From Enterococcus lemanii (GTDB lineage Bacteria > Bacillota > Bacilli > Lactobacillales > Enterococcaceae): a DNA stretch of 64,000 nucleotides. Position 1 is the first letter of the stretch. Every line of letters begins with the position of its first letter. Shown piece after piece: positions 49,540 through 58,260 of the stretch. The DNA lies in the NCBI RefSeq assembly GCF_016909125.1, contig NZ_JAFBFD010000006.1, positions 1-64,000 of the forward strand, in the 5' to 3' direction. Under the pieces are notes generated by a model, which had not been told where the DNA came from, searched no databases, and saw only the letters and a list, made by a program, of their open reading frames with translations. A program made the position numbers and the translations under genes.

Positions 49540-50658
49540 ATGAAAATTGGAATTGTCAAAGAAATTAAGAATAATGAAAAAAGAGTCGCTTTGCCCCCTG
49601 CTTGTGTCTACGAATTAATCCAAGCAGGCCATGAAGTTTATGTTGAAACACAAGCTGGCGCAGGCTCTGCAATTAGCGATGAAGCTTACCTTGCTGTTGG
49701 CGCAATCATTAAAGAAAATCCAGCCGATGTTTGGGCACAAGACCTTGTGATGAAAGTAAAAGAGCCCTTAAAAGAAGAATATCACTTTTTCCGTGAAGGT
49801 TTAATTTTATTTACTTACTTGCACTTAGCCGCAAATAAAGCCGTTACCCAAGCTTTAATTGAGGCAAAAGTTACCGCTATTGCTTATGAAAACGTCCAAT
49901 TAGATAATGGTGGACTCCCACTATTGGCCCCAATGAGCGAAATTGCAGGTCGAATGGCTGTTCAAATTGGTGCACAATTTTTAGAAGGACCAAACGAAGG
50001 GAAAGGGATTTTACTAGCTGGTGTTCCAGGGGTCCGAAAAGGAAACGTTGTTGTTATCGGTGGGGGCGTTTCAGGAACCAACGCCGCACAAATCGCTTAT
50101 GGCTTTGGTGCAAACGTCACTATTCTTGATGTCAATTTGCATCGCTTAAAAGAACTCGATGCTCAATTTAACGGGAAAGTTCAAACGCTACTTTCTAATG
50201 CGTTTAATATTGAAAAGCAATTAGAAACCGCTGATTTAGTCATTGGTGCTGTTTTATTACCTGGTAGAAAAGCGCCAACTTTAGTCACAAGAGACATGGT
50301 TAAAAAAATGCCGAAAAAATCAGTCATTGTTGATATTGCGATTGACCAAGGCGGTATTTTTGAAACAAGTTCTTTTGCAACTACTCATGACCAACCGACT
50401 TATATTGAAGAAGGCGTCATTCACTACGCGGTGGCAAACATGCCCGGTGGAGTTGCTCAGACTGCAACTTATGCTTTAAGTAATACAACTTTGGAGTATG
50501 TCCGTCTAATTGCGAATTCTGCCTCTTTTGAAAAAGCAATCAAAGCAAATACCGCTTTGTATCGTGGCGTAAATACTTACCAAGGATTTGTCGTCAATGA
50601 AGGAATTGCGATTGATCTTGATTTACCATACAAAGCCTTAGATGCCCTACTTGCGTAA
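49540..50658 (+). CDS. ald: Alanine dehydrogenase
   Basis: Ald interconverts L-alanine and pyruvate with NAD. The N-terminus KIGIVKEIKNNEKRVALPP (2-20) is the family signature, HLAANKAV lies near 95, and the NAD site is VVVIGGGVSGTNAAQIA (about 169-185), followed by DVNLHRLKELD. A GTG at 49528 overlaps the SD. The ATG at 49540 gives 372 residues, the usual length. It is monocistronic with its own terminator. Confidence 0.96.
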   Translation: MKIGIVKEIKNNEKRVALPPACVYELIQAGHEVYVETQAGAGSAISDEAYLAVGAIIKENPADVWAQDLVMKVKEPLKEEYHFFREGLILFTYLHLAANKAVTQALIEAKVTAIAYENVQLDNGGLPLLAPMSEIAGRMAVQIGAQFLEGPNEGKGILLAGVPGVRKGNVVVIGGGVSGTNAAQIAYGFGANVTILDVNLHRLKELDAQFNGKVQTLLSNAFNIEKQLETADLVIGAVLLPGRKAPTLVTRDMVKKMPKKSVIVDIAIDQGGIFETSSFATTHDQPTYIEEGVIHYAVANMPGGVAQTATYALSNTTLEYVRLIANSASFEKAIKANTALYRGVNTYQGFVVNEGIAIDLDLPYKALDALLA

Positions 50659-50664
50659 TAGAAC

Positions 50665-50703
50665 AAAACTCCTCAAGAAAGAATGATTTCTGAGGAGTTT
50701 TTT
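50665..50703. terminator. Bidirectional terminator between ald and the merR-type gene
   Basis: The arms AAAACTCCTCA and TGAGGAGTTTT with a 15-base loop are followed by a T-run on the plus strand. Confidence 0.85.
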
Positions 50704-50719
50704 TATTAGACATCTGTTA

Positions 50720-51499
50720 TTAAACTTGGGTATTATTCTTTTTTTGTGTGAACTTCTGAATACTTTGGCAAAGTATTCTCGTCGCACCGTCCCCCACTTG
50801 TTTATCATAATAGTTAGTAAAGCGTTCATCGATTAAGTACATTTGTGCTAAGCCAAAATGGGCCTGTGCTTCATACTTTGGCCAATAAAATTGCAACCAC
50901 TTTCGATGCAATTCAAAAATAAGCAATTGTAACGCTTCCTCTACAACGTTTCTTTTTAATGCAATGGCTAGTTGATCAAATAACTGCTTTTGTGTTTCTT
51001 CTAATTCTTGATTTTCTTCGATTGTCAAATTCATCAATTTTTGATTTGCTAAATCAATCGTTTCATCGCCATATTTTTCTCTAATTTCCGTACCATAAAT
51101 TTGCTCATTTTTTGCGATTTTTTCTTTCTTAAATCCCATAAATTTGTCTTCTCCTGACATCTTCTCTCCTCCTTGATAAGTAACCAACGTTTTTTCAACT
51201 GTTCGTATCATTTGATCTAAACTTGCTCGTTTCGCTTCTAAGGCGATTTTGTGCGTTTTTAAAGCTTGTTCAAAATCAAAATCGGGGTTATCTAATATTT
51301 GCTTAATTGCCGTTAACTTTAATCCTAATTCTTTATAAAGTAAAATTTGTTGTAAACGTTCCAATTCCTCTTCACCATAAATTCGATAACCCGATTGATT
51401 CATCTCTCGTGGTTCTAATAGTTTTTCTTCATGATAAAAACGTAAAGTTCGACTACTCACACCTGACATTTCAGCAACTTGCTTAATGGTATAATCCAT
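50720..51499 (-). CDS. MerR-family regulator with TipAS-type ligand domain
   Basis: The 259-residue regulator has an N-terminal MerR helix-turn-helix (YTIKQVAEMSGVSSRTLRFY, 3-22), a dimerisation coiled coil (about 75-110) and a TipAS-like C-terminal domain (about 120-255) with the typical YGDETIDLANQKL and HRKWLQFYWPKY segments. TipAS domains bind thiopeptides and other drugs in relatives such as TipAL and Mta. No efflux gene is adjacent, so its target is itself or remote. Its own promoter has the stretched 19-base spacer typical of MerR control. Confidence 0.88.
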   Translation of the reverse strand: MDYTIKQVAEMSGVSSRTLRFYHEEKLLEPREMNQSGYRIYGEEELERLQQILLYKELGLKLTAIKQILDNPDFDFEQALKTHKIALEAKRASLDQMIRTVEKTLVTYQGGEKMSGEDKFMGFKKEKIAKNEQIYGTEIREKYGDETIDLANQKLMNLTIEENQELEETQKQLFDQLAIALKRNVVEEALQLLIFELHRKWLQFYWPKYEAQAHFGLAQMYLIDERFTNYYDKQVGDGATRILCQSIQKFTQKKNNTQV

Positions 51500-51521
51500 T
51501 TCCCTCCTCCTTTTTTTCTTT

Positions 51522-51552
51522 ATTGTACCCCTTCACCTTACGTTAAGGTCAA
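51522..51552 (-). promoter_or_regulatory. MerR-type promoter with 19-base spacer and palindromic operator
   Basis: TTGACC (51547-51552), 19 bases, then TACAAT (51522-51527) on the minus strand. The perfect 6-3-6 palindrome ACCTTACGTTAAGGT (51535-51549) lies in and over the spacer. This is the hallmark layout of promoters twisted open by MerR-family activators, and it implies autoactivation of the adjacent regulator. Confidence 0.82.
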
Positions 51553-51586
51553 GGCGTTTTATCGTACATTAAAAAAGATTTCCTTG

Positions 51587-51600
51587 TGAAAGCGCTAGCA
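51587..51600 (+). promoter_or_regulatory. Catabolite-responsive element (cre) before the ComK-like gene
   Basis: TGAAAGCGCTAGCA fits the cre consensus TGWAARCGYTWNCA at every position. It overlaps the -35 region expected for the TATAAT at 51619-51624, so CcpA would repress transcription of the downstream gene in rich sugar. Confidence 0.75.
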
Positions 51601-51604
51601 AAAG

Positions 51605-51634
51605 ATTAAATAACAATGTATAATGTTATTTAAT
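51605..51634 (+). promoter_or_regulatory. -10 region embedded in a 30-base palindrome
   Basis: The arms ATTAAATAACA (51605-51615) and TGTTATTTAAT (51624-51634) pair perfectly around an eight-base centre. The -10 hexamer TATAAT (51619-51624) sits inside the palindrome. It should be a binding site for a dimeric regulator acting on this promoter. Confidence 0.65.
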
Positions 51635-51662
51635 TATATCTGTTAAAGTAAAAGGAGATCTT

Positions 51663-52463
51663 ATGAAGTTATCAAATTTTCAATTACATAACAAGCAACT
51701 TCCTTCGATTAAGGAGTACCGCGGTTATAAAATACCTTTAAGCACCTTATTTTGCTTGTCAGAAGAGCTTTATTACACCCCTGAAAATATTCATAAAGTA
51801 ACACATCATTTTGAGCCAGCAATTACACCTGATTTTTTTGAAGAAGTTTACGCACTCGTTCCTATTAAAACTGCATTCCACAAAAAAACGTTCGTTCTGT
51901 ATAAAAATTACGCACTTTATGTAGAACTTACGCCACTTGATATTATACAAAATGTACTTAAAGCCTATCAATATTTAGATTTTAAAGTTTACGCTCGAAC
52001 AATTCATTCTATTTTTAATAAAAAAACAACCATCATTCCAATTGCTACTCAAAAATTTAGCATTTTTTCTTTAGGTAGCATCCATGAAAAAGAAACAATT
52101 TGGATTAATCCCGCTCGCGTTTGTAATATTGAAGAGACCAATCATTTAACTTTCATTGAGCTAGACAATTCTTTTACCATTGGTAGTGATCGACAAGCAC
52201 GCGGAATCAAAAGGCGGATGATAAAATCTTTTATTATCCATGGCATCTTAAAAAGAGAAGCCGATGCCGATCCGATTCGACCAACAACTAATTTGCTAGA
52301 GTATTTGGATATCCCTTCGAACATTGTTACAAGAACGATTTTAAAAGGGGTGGAATATCAACACTTACCCGGACTACAGGGCGATTTTTTTGAACGCTAT
52401 AATTTTGAGGCGGCGTTTCTTGCAAAACGAAAACTACTACAACGATTGGATATCGAAGAATAA
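51663..52463 (+). CDS. ComK-like protein (putative transcription factor)
   Basis: The 266-residue protein is not a strong recognisable match, but its middle part resembles ComK, the competence master regulator. The segment ALYVELTPLDIIQNVLKAYQ (about 81-100), then KKTTIIPIA (about 120), ETIWINPARV (about 143-152) and TFIELDNSFTI (about 162-172) align by eye with the ComK pattern. ComK normally has about 190 residues; this one has extra residues at both ends. No signal or membrane segment is seen. The promoter carries a cre site and a palindrome, which suits a conditionally expressed regulator. An unrelated hypothetical protein remains possible. Confidence 0.55.
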   Translation: MKLSNFQLHNKQLPSIKEYRGYKIPLSTLFCLSEELYYTPENIHKVTHHFEPAITPDFFEEVYALVPIKTAFHKKTFVLYKNYALYVELTPLDIIQNVLKAYQYLDFKVYARTIHSIFNKKTTIIPIATQKFSIFSLGSIHEKETIWINPARVCNIEETNHLTFIELDNSFTIGSDRQARGIKRRMIKSFIIHGILKREADADPIRPTTNLLEYLDIPSNIVTRTILKGVEYQHLPGLQGDFFERYNFEAAFLAKRKLLQRLDIEE

Positions 52464-52481
52464 GTTCATTTCATCACAATA

Positions 52482-52517
52482 AAAAAATGCACGCAAAGAT
52501 GACTTTGCGTGCGTTTT
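52482..52517. terminator. Bidirectional terminator between the ComK-like gene and walJ
   Basis: The arms TGCACGCAAAG and CTTTGCGTGC (with flanking A- and T-runs) around a four-base loop serve the convergent genes. Confidence 0.87.
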
Positions 52518-52542
52518 TTATTCATTCGTAATTTTAGCGATT

Positions 52543-53349
52543 TTATACTGAAAATAATTCGGTTGCTTGCTCTGGATCGGTATCAAATACTTCAAAAGCA
52601 TGACCAACCGCTAATCCTTGTTCTTTTAACGTATGAACCATCGTTAAATGGGCCAATTCTTTCAAGTTATTTTCACGGCTTAAGTGACCTAAATAAATTC
52701 GTTTGGTTGTATCTGTCAACACATCTGCCATAACGTATGCGCCATCTTCATTCGAAAGATGTCCTTTATCCCCTAGAATTCTTTGCTTTAAGTTCCACGG
52801 ATAAGCCCCCATTCGTAACATCTCTAAATCATGATTGCTTTCAATTAAATACGCATCTGCACCGGTAATTTTCCCACGTAAAGCATCACTACAATACCCC
52901 GTGTCTGTCAAAATAACAAAAGACTTACCGTTACGATAAAAACGATAAAATTGAGGTGCTGCTGCATCATGAGAGACACCAAAACTTTCAATATCAAGAT
53001 CGTCCAAAGTTAAAACTTTCCCCATCTCAAAATGGTGTTTTTGTTCTAAAGCGATTTTTCCAATTAACGGATCCATCGCTTGCCATGTTTTTTCATTGGC
53101 ATAAATAGATAAATTATATTTTCTAGCAAGAACACCCACACCATGAATATGATCACGATGTTCATGTGTCACTAAAATCGCATCCAGTTCTTCTGGTGTC
53201 CGGCCAATATCATTTAATAAAGACGTAATTTTTTTACCACTCAAACCAGCATCAACTAAAATTTTCTTTTTAGGTGTCTCAAGAAATAAACAATTCCCAG
53301 AACTTCCACTGGCTAAAACACTAATTTGAAATCCATTTGAATCATTCAC
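52543..53349 (-). CDS. walJ: MBL-fold hydrolase WalJ (YycJ)
   Basis: WalJ is a metallo-beta-lactamase-fold protein of the WalRK operon, with proposed roles in linking cell division and replication or in mismatch-repair-associated nuclease activity. The N-terminal ISVLASGSSGNCLF (about 9-22), the metal motif VTHEHRDHIHG (about 60-70), and later SHDAAAPQFY and LTDTGYCSD fit the family. There are 268 residues. The start is GTG after GAGAGGA. It is the last gene of the operon; htrA, often next in other species, is absent here. Confidence 0.92.
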   Translation of the reverse strand: MNDSNGFQISVLASGSSGNCLFLETPKKKILVDAGLSGKKITSLLNDIGRTPEELDAILVTHEHRDHIHGVGVLARKYNLSIYANEKTWQAMDPLIGKIALEQKHHFEMGKVLTLDDLDIESFGVSHDAAAPQFYRFYRNGKSFVILTDTGYCSDALRGKITGADAYLIESNHDLEMLRMGAYPWNLKQRILGDKGHLSNEDGAYVMADVLTDTTKRIYLGHLSRENNLKELAHLTMVHTLKEQGLAVGHAFEVFDTDPEQATELFSV

Positions 53350-53400
53350 AGCTAAAAATCCTCTCTAATTTAAACAACTGTTTCCTATTATACGCACTTT

Positions 53401-54264
53401 CTATTTATTTTCCACTGTTTGAACAATTGAATTTGTTACAATTCGATTGGTGAAGCCATTTACCTGCTCTACGCGAACTTTTCCATCGGTTGTTTCAATC
53501 GTAACAAACCAAGTCGGCACGTAAATATTCTGATCTCTGATTTTAATGGTCATTTTATACATCAGTTCTCTAGAAATAATTTTTGAATTTGAAGGAATTT
53601 TACTATTAACATAGAGCGTATTAATGGCTTCTTTTTCTGAAATAATCGCCATTTCTTCCCTTAAAGGACTTAAATCTGAAATATGTGTCTGACTGTATTT
53701 TTTTACAAGAAAATGATCGCCTGACTTTTCTAAAGAAAAAATTAAACGACTTGAAGAATCATTAATTGCAATGCCATCATACTCTTGCCCTGCGATGATT
53801 TCAGGATATTCTGACGTCAAATTCGATTCTTGTGGCAAGTATCGATAGCTATCACCATATAATACAAAGTTCTCGTCATTAAGTAGCGCCGTTATGACGG
53901 TTTCAACTTGCGTAGCCTCTTTGATGTAAATGGATTCATCGATTAAATGCGTTAACATCCCCTCTTCAATGGTCGTTCGACTCATTAAAAAATCAGGAAT
54001 ATTTAGACGAGCTTGTGCCTCTTTTCGTGCCTCATAAAAATCAGTTGGAACACCGCTTAAGTAATACCCCATTTGATTTTCCTCAGAAAACTCCTCTTCA
54101 TACTTTATATTCTCAGAAGCCAACCGCTGTTTTAATGGAATCGTTTCGTTTGTACGATAAGTAATATTTTGTTCAATGCGTGCTTCTCGATACAAGTTTA
54201 AAAGAAAAAGATTGAGCCCTAAAAAAGCGAGGAAAAAGATCCACTCAATTTTCTTAAAATCCAT
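53401..54264 (-). CDS. walI: WalRK regulatory protein WalI (YycI)
   Basis: The 287-residue membrane-anchored protein has one N-terminal helix (about 7-25) and a large extracytoplasmic domain. With WalH it restrains or modulates WalK at the membrane in Bacillales. The family start IEWIFFLAFLGLNLFLL and the C-terminal YVPTWFVTIETTDGKVRVEQVNG are recognisable. Its start overlaps walH by 11 bases. Confidence 0.88.
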   Translation of the reverse strand: MDFKKIEWIFFLAFLGLNLFLLNLYREARIEQNITYRTNETIPLKQRLASENIKYEEEFSEENQMGYYLSGVPTDFYEARKEAQARLNIPDFLMSRTTIEEGMLTHLIDESIYIKEATQVETVITALLNDENFVLYGDSYRYLPQESNLTSEYPEIIAGQEYDGIAINDSSSRLIFSLEKSGDHFLVKKYSQTHISDLSPLREEMAIISEKEAINTLYVNSKIPSNSKIISRELMYKMTIKIRDQNIYVPTWFVTIETTDGKVRVEQVNGFTNRIVTNSIVQTVENK

Positions 54265-55564
54265 TCCCTCTCCCCTTTTCTTCTACAATTTTTTCATATA
54301 ATTTATCATACGTGTACCAAGATTCCCCGTATTTTAAATACCATTGTGGAATCAAGTCCACCACACCAGTATCTTGAATATTTTCCCATTTATAGCCAAT
54401 TAAAAACATCTTAATTTGATCAATCTCTCCTCCAGCTTGTTCTAATTTTTGAACAACTTCATGACTGGTTGGTAATTGTATCAATTCTTCAGAAGGAATT
54501 GGAATTTGCAAAGAGTTTAAATTTCCATCGATAGTAATATTTTTCTTATCAATTTGTTTGTTGTCTGAAAAATAAGCAAATAAACGACCTTCTGAAAAAG
54601 AACCAAATATTGGAAAACCTTCCACAAAAATACGATAATCAATCGTATTGCGGACTTGATCAATCATGCGTGTCGAACCATAGCTTGGACTAATCTCACG
54701 GACAAAATCAAAACTTGTTTGATAAATTTCAAAAGGTTGTTTTGTATCAATGGTTCCTTGAAACTGAAATTCACTACTATTTTGTTGAATAGTTAGCGTT
54801 TCTGCACTATCAAACAGGTGAACATCAAGTGAATTATTCGTACTTCGGACATTTGCTGGCGTTGTAAAAAAAGCATCTCGAAATAACGTATAAGGACGCA
54901 TCGAAGAAATGTAGCTATATTTTTTTAATTCCATTTCTTGAACGCTAACAAAAAGATTGCTACTCAAAGGACTCGGCTCGACTAAAATCCAGTTGGTTTC
55001 AACTTCTTTTAGTAATTTTGTAAATGGTGATAATTGACTATCAATCGCTGCTTCAACAATTCTCAATTGCTCGTCATTTAAAAAGCGAATTTTACGCTTT
55101 TCAAAATCAATTTGAATTTTCGAAAAAGTAAATTCCTGACTTGTTTGTGTTTCTAGTGGAAAATCTAGATCAAACAAGTCTATATATTGGGTTAAAGGAA
55201 ATAAAAAACTATAAGCTAACTCAATGCCACGTTTGCTTTTCACTTCCGTTTGATATTCTTCTACTTTGAATGTCTTCTCTTTTATTTTCGTAAAACGACT
55301 CTCATTAATCGCTAATTGTACTTCTTTTAGCAAGGTTTCGTTTTGAGACATATAATTTGTCTCTCTCACTTCATATCTAAGGGTCAATGGTAAAAAAATA
55401 TCAATGGGTTTTCTTTCTTTTTCTTCTTTTTTCACGACTTCTTTTGAATGATCCGTTATTAAATCGTGGTTGCTTGGGCCAGCCCACAACAAATAAGTTA
55501 AATAAAAACTCAAACCAATCATTAAGATTAGCATGACTCTCAAGATTTTCTCTTTGACTTTCAC
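54254..55564 (-). CDS. walH: WalRK regulatory protein WalH (YycH)
   Basis: WalH is the partner of WalI, with a single N-terminal membrane helix (about 10-28) and an extracytoplasmic domain of two related lobes. I start at GTG 55564 (MKVKEKILRVMLILMIGL, 436 residues), which overlaps the walK stop codon by one base (TAGTG) and matches the family start. GTG at 55573 or 55576 would extend it into walK. Codon-level overlap implies coupling to walK. Confidence 0.86.
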   Translation of the reverse strand: MKVKEKILRVMLILMIGLSFYLTYLLWAGPSNHDLITDHSKEVVKKEEKERKPIDIFLPLTLRYEVRETNYMSQNETLLKEVQLAINESRFTKIKEKTFKVEEYQTEVKSKRGIELAYSFLFPLTQYIDLFDLDFPLETQTSQEFTFSKIQIDFEKRKIRFLNDEQLRIVEAAIDSQLSPFTKLLKEVETNWILVEPSPLSSNLFVSVQEMELKKYSYISSMRPYTLFRDAFFTTPANVRSTNNSLDVHLFDSAETLTIQQNSSEFQFQGTIDTKQPFEIYQTSFDFVREISPSYGSTRMIDQVRNTIDYRIFVEGFPIFGSFSEGRLFAYFSDNKQIDKKNITIDGNLNSLQIPIPSEELIQLPTSHEVVQKLEQAGGEIDQIKMFLIGYKWENIQDTGVVDLIPQWYLKYGESWYTYDKLYEKIVEEKGRGNGF

Positions 55565-57396
55565 TAATCCCACCACTCTTCTTCATATGGTTCATATGGC
55601 AAACTAATATAAAAAGTTGAGCCATAGTGTTCGCGACTTTCCACCCAAATTGAGCCATGATGTGCCTTAACGACTTCTCTAGAAATCGCAAGTCCTAAAC
55701 CGGTTCCTCCTTGTTTTCGTGCACGGGCTTTATCCACTCGGTAAAAACGGTCAAAAACTTTATGTAAATCTTTTTTGGGAATCCCCATTCCTTGATCGGA
55801 AATACTTAATAAAATATGATTATGCGTTTCAGCTAAACGAACCGTGACCGTCCCGCCGTCTGGTGAATATTTAATCGCATTATTCATTATATTATCAATC
55901 ACTTGAATCATTCGATCGGTATCGACTTCAACCCACAAGTCTCGCTTCGTAAATTCCCGTTTAATTTTATAGTGCTTTTCTTGGCTGGTCACCATCATAT
56001 CAAAACGATCCAAAATAAAATTCACTAGATTATTGAAATTAACAAATTCTAATTGTAATTGCGCATTGCCACTATCCATTTTTGATAAATTTAATAAATC
56101 ATTGATCATCCGGATCATCCGATCGGTTTCTTCTAAAGTTACTTTTAAAAATTGAGGGGCTAATTCTGAATCTTGCCAAGCTCCTTCTTCTAAAGCTTCA
56201 ATATAACTCCGCATACTCGTTAGTGGTGTACGTAATTCATGTGAAACATTCGAAACAAAATCTCGTCGCTCTTGTTCGGTTTTTTCTTGTTCGGTTACGT
56301 CATGTAACACCGCTACCAAGCCTGAAATAAACCCAGAATCTCGTCGAATCATCGAAAAGTCAATACGTAAAATCAAATTGCCACGTTGGGGATAACTCGA
56401 TGGCCTTTCTAGTAACATTTCATCGGTACTTTCCAGTAAATTCCTCAAGGTAAAATCTTCGTTTAACTCTAACAAAGTCAAAATTGATTGCCCAATGGCG
56501 GCTTCTTGTTTCACATCTAATAAGGATAAGGCCATTTCATTAATCATGATCACTTTTCCACGCCGGTCGGTAGCAATTACCCCGTCTGTCATATGCGTCA
56601 AAACACTGTCTAATCGATTTCTTTCTGACTCTACGGCATCTTGTGTTTCTTCAATTTGGATCGCTAACTGATTAAATGTTTCAGCTAATTGTCCCAATTC
56701 ATCTTTTCCTTTCACTTCCAACTTATGGCTATAGTCACCACGAGCAATGCGTAAAGCTTGCTCACGCATTTCCCCGATTGGTTGGGTAATCGAACGAGCA
56801 ATTAACAAAGAAACAACCATTGAAATGCCAATCGCCACTAAAGTTGCTGAAATAAAAATAAACGAGATATTACTAATATCTTGATATTGTTGTTCGAGAT
56901 TACTACGCATATAAAGAGCTCCCTCAACCGAATCCCCTGTCCCTTGAACAATTCGAATATTAATTAATACCCGCTCTCCACTGACTTCATCAAAAGCTGA
57001 AAAATTCTTATCCGTAAACTCATCAATATAAGAATCGATGCTTTTTTTACCAATTGCATTTCGATCAGTTGGATCAGTTGTTGCGCGAATAATCCCTTTT
57101 GAATCAACCACCCGCATTTCTAAAATATCTGGTGAATCGCTACTATCTAAAATTCGCTGGATTTCTGTATTAATATCAGCTACTTCTAAATCTTGATTTC
57201 CTAAGTACGTACTAATTGTCCCAGCTAGCGTTTCTGCTTGCGCATTCATATTTGTTTTGAAATTTTCAATCATTGAACGTTCTAAACCACGAATAAAATA
57301 CGCCCCGATAATCTCGATTGCTATAAAAAGAATCAAGATAAATGTCAGGGCGATTTTAAAGTTCACTGATTGAAAAAAGCGAACCTTATTTTTCAT
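55564..57396 (-). CDS. walK: Essential sensor histidine kinase WalK
   Basis: WalK senses cell-wall state and phosphorylates WalR. Domain order in the 610 residues: membrane helix (about 12-31), extracytoplasmic PAS-like domain (to about 178), second helix (about 180-202), HAMP (203-255) and cytoplasmic PAS (about 260-370). The dimerisation/phosphoacceptor helix with VSHELRTPLTSMRSY (His near 386) and an HATPase domain (NNAIKYSPDGG near 501; DQGMGIP; GGTGLGLAIS) follow. It starts three bases after walR. Confidence 0.96.
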   Translation of the reverse strand: MKNKVRFFQSVNFKIALTFILILFIAIEIIGAYFIRGLERSMIENFKTNMNAQAETLAGTISTYLGNQDLEVADINTEIQRILDSSDSPDILEMRVVDSKGIIRATTDPTDRNAIGKKSIDSYIDEFTDKNFSAFDEVSGERVLINIRIVQGTGDSVEGALYMRSNLEQQYQDISNISFIFISATLVAIGISMVVSLLIARSITQPIGEMREQALRIARGDYSHKLEVKGKDELGQLAETFNQLAIQIEETQDAVESERNRLDSVLTHMTDGVIATDRRGKVIMINEMALSLLDVKQEAAIGQSILTLLELNEDFTLRNLLESTDEMLLERPSSYPQRGNLILRIDFSMIRRDSGFISGLVAVLHDVTEQEKTEQERRDFVSNVSHELRTPLTSMRSYIEALEEGAWQDSELAPQFLKVTLEETDRMIRMINDLLNLSKMDSGNAQLQLEFVNFNNLVNFILDRFDMMVTSQEKHYKIKREFTKRDLWVEVDTDRMIQVIDNIMNNAIKYSPDGGTVTVRLAETHNHILLSISDQGMGIPKKDLHKVFDRFYRVDKARARKQGGTGLGLAISREVVKAHHGSIWVESREHYGSTFYISLPYEPYEEEWWD

Positions 57397-57399
57397 TTA

Positions 57400-58104
57400 T
57401 TACTCCTGTTCTGGATTACGCACATAGTAACCCACACCGCGTCTAGTCACAAGATAATTTGGATGACTCGGGCTGTCCTCAATTTTTTCTCGTAAGCGAC
57501 GAACCGTCACGTCAACTGTTCGGACGTCACCAAAATAATCATAACCCCAAACCGTCTGCAATAAGTGCTCTCTTGTCATTACTTGCCCAATGTGTTTGGC
57601 TAAATAGTGTAATAACTCAAATTCTCGGTGAGTCAGCTCAATGCTCTCGCCATTTTTACTAACAATATAGGCTTCTGGGTGAATAATCAAATCGCCAATT
57701 TCTATATCCGTCGATACCGGCACTTCATTTTCTTTGCTGGCCGTTGCACCACGACGTAAATTCGCTTTAACTCGGGCAATTAGCTCGCGATTGGAAAATG
57801 GTTTCGTCACATAGTCATCTGCACCAAGTTCCAAGCCTAAGACTTTATCAATTTCTGAATCTTTTGCCGTCACCATGATAATGGGCATGTCATAAGTTTT
57901 TCGAACCTCACGAGCAACTTCTAAACCATCCATTTTTGGTAACATTAGATCCAGCAGTATCAAGTCAGGCTCGACTTCTTTGACCATTTCGACCGCTTCT
58001 TCGCCATCGTATGCAGTAAAAACTTCGTAACCTTCCTTCGTTAAGTTAAATTTTACAATATCAGAAATTGGTTTTTCATCATCTACAACTAGTATTTTCT
58101 TCAC
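57400..58104 (-). CDS. walR: Essential response regulator WalR
   Basis: WalR is the OmpR-family regulator of peptidoglycan hydrolase genes. The receiver domain (1-120) has the acidic pocket [10 protein letters not shown], the phosphoacceptor aspartate in [16 protein letters not shown] near 53, and [27 protein letters not shown] split over about 78-104. The winged helix (about 135-230) ends [13 protein letters not shown]. The 234-residue length is standard. It is the first gene of walRKHIJ. Confidence 0.97.
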   Translation of the reverse strand: MKKILVVDDEKPISDIVKFNLTKEGYEVFTAYDGEEAVEMVKEVEPDLILLDLMLPKMDGLEVAREVRKTYDMPIIMVTAKDSEIDKVLGLELGADDYVTKPFSNRELIARVKANLRRGATASKENEVPVSTDIEIGDLIIHPEAYIVSKNGESIELTHREFELLHYLAKHIGQVMTREHLLQTVWGYDYFGDVRTVDVTVRRLREKIEDSPSHPNYLVTRRGVGYYVRNPEQE

Positions 58105-58151
58105 AAAAACCCCTCTTTTTCTTTTAGTTTTTGAACGGTAATCTCTTTGTT

Positions 58152-58157
58152 ATTATA
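58152..58157 (-). promoter_or_regulatory. -10 element of the wal operon
   Basis: A perfect TATAAT lies 48 bases before the walR ATG on the minus strand. The -35 region is not clear. Confidence 0.5.
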
Positions 58158-58212
58158 CATGATTTTGTAAAATGTTTCATTAAAACGAGTGGAATCTCTC
58201 ACTCTTCTTAAT

Positions 58213-58260
58213 AAAAAAGCAGTCAAATGAAGTATTTGCCTTCATTTGACTGCTGTCTTT
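58213..58260 (-). terminator. Terminator after degV
   Basis: The arms AGCAGTCAAATGAA and TTCATTTGACTGCT around a nine-base loop have a U-run on the minus strand and touch the degV stop codon. Confidence 0.88.
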
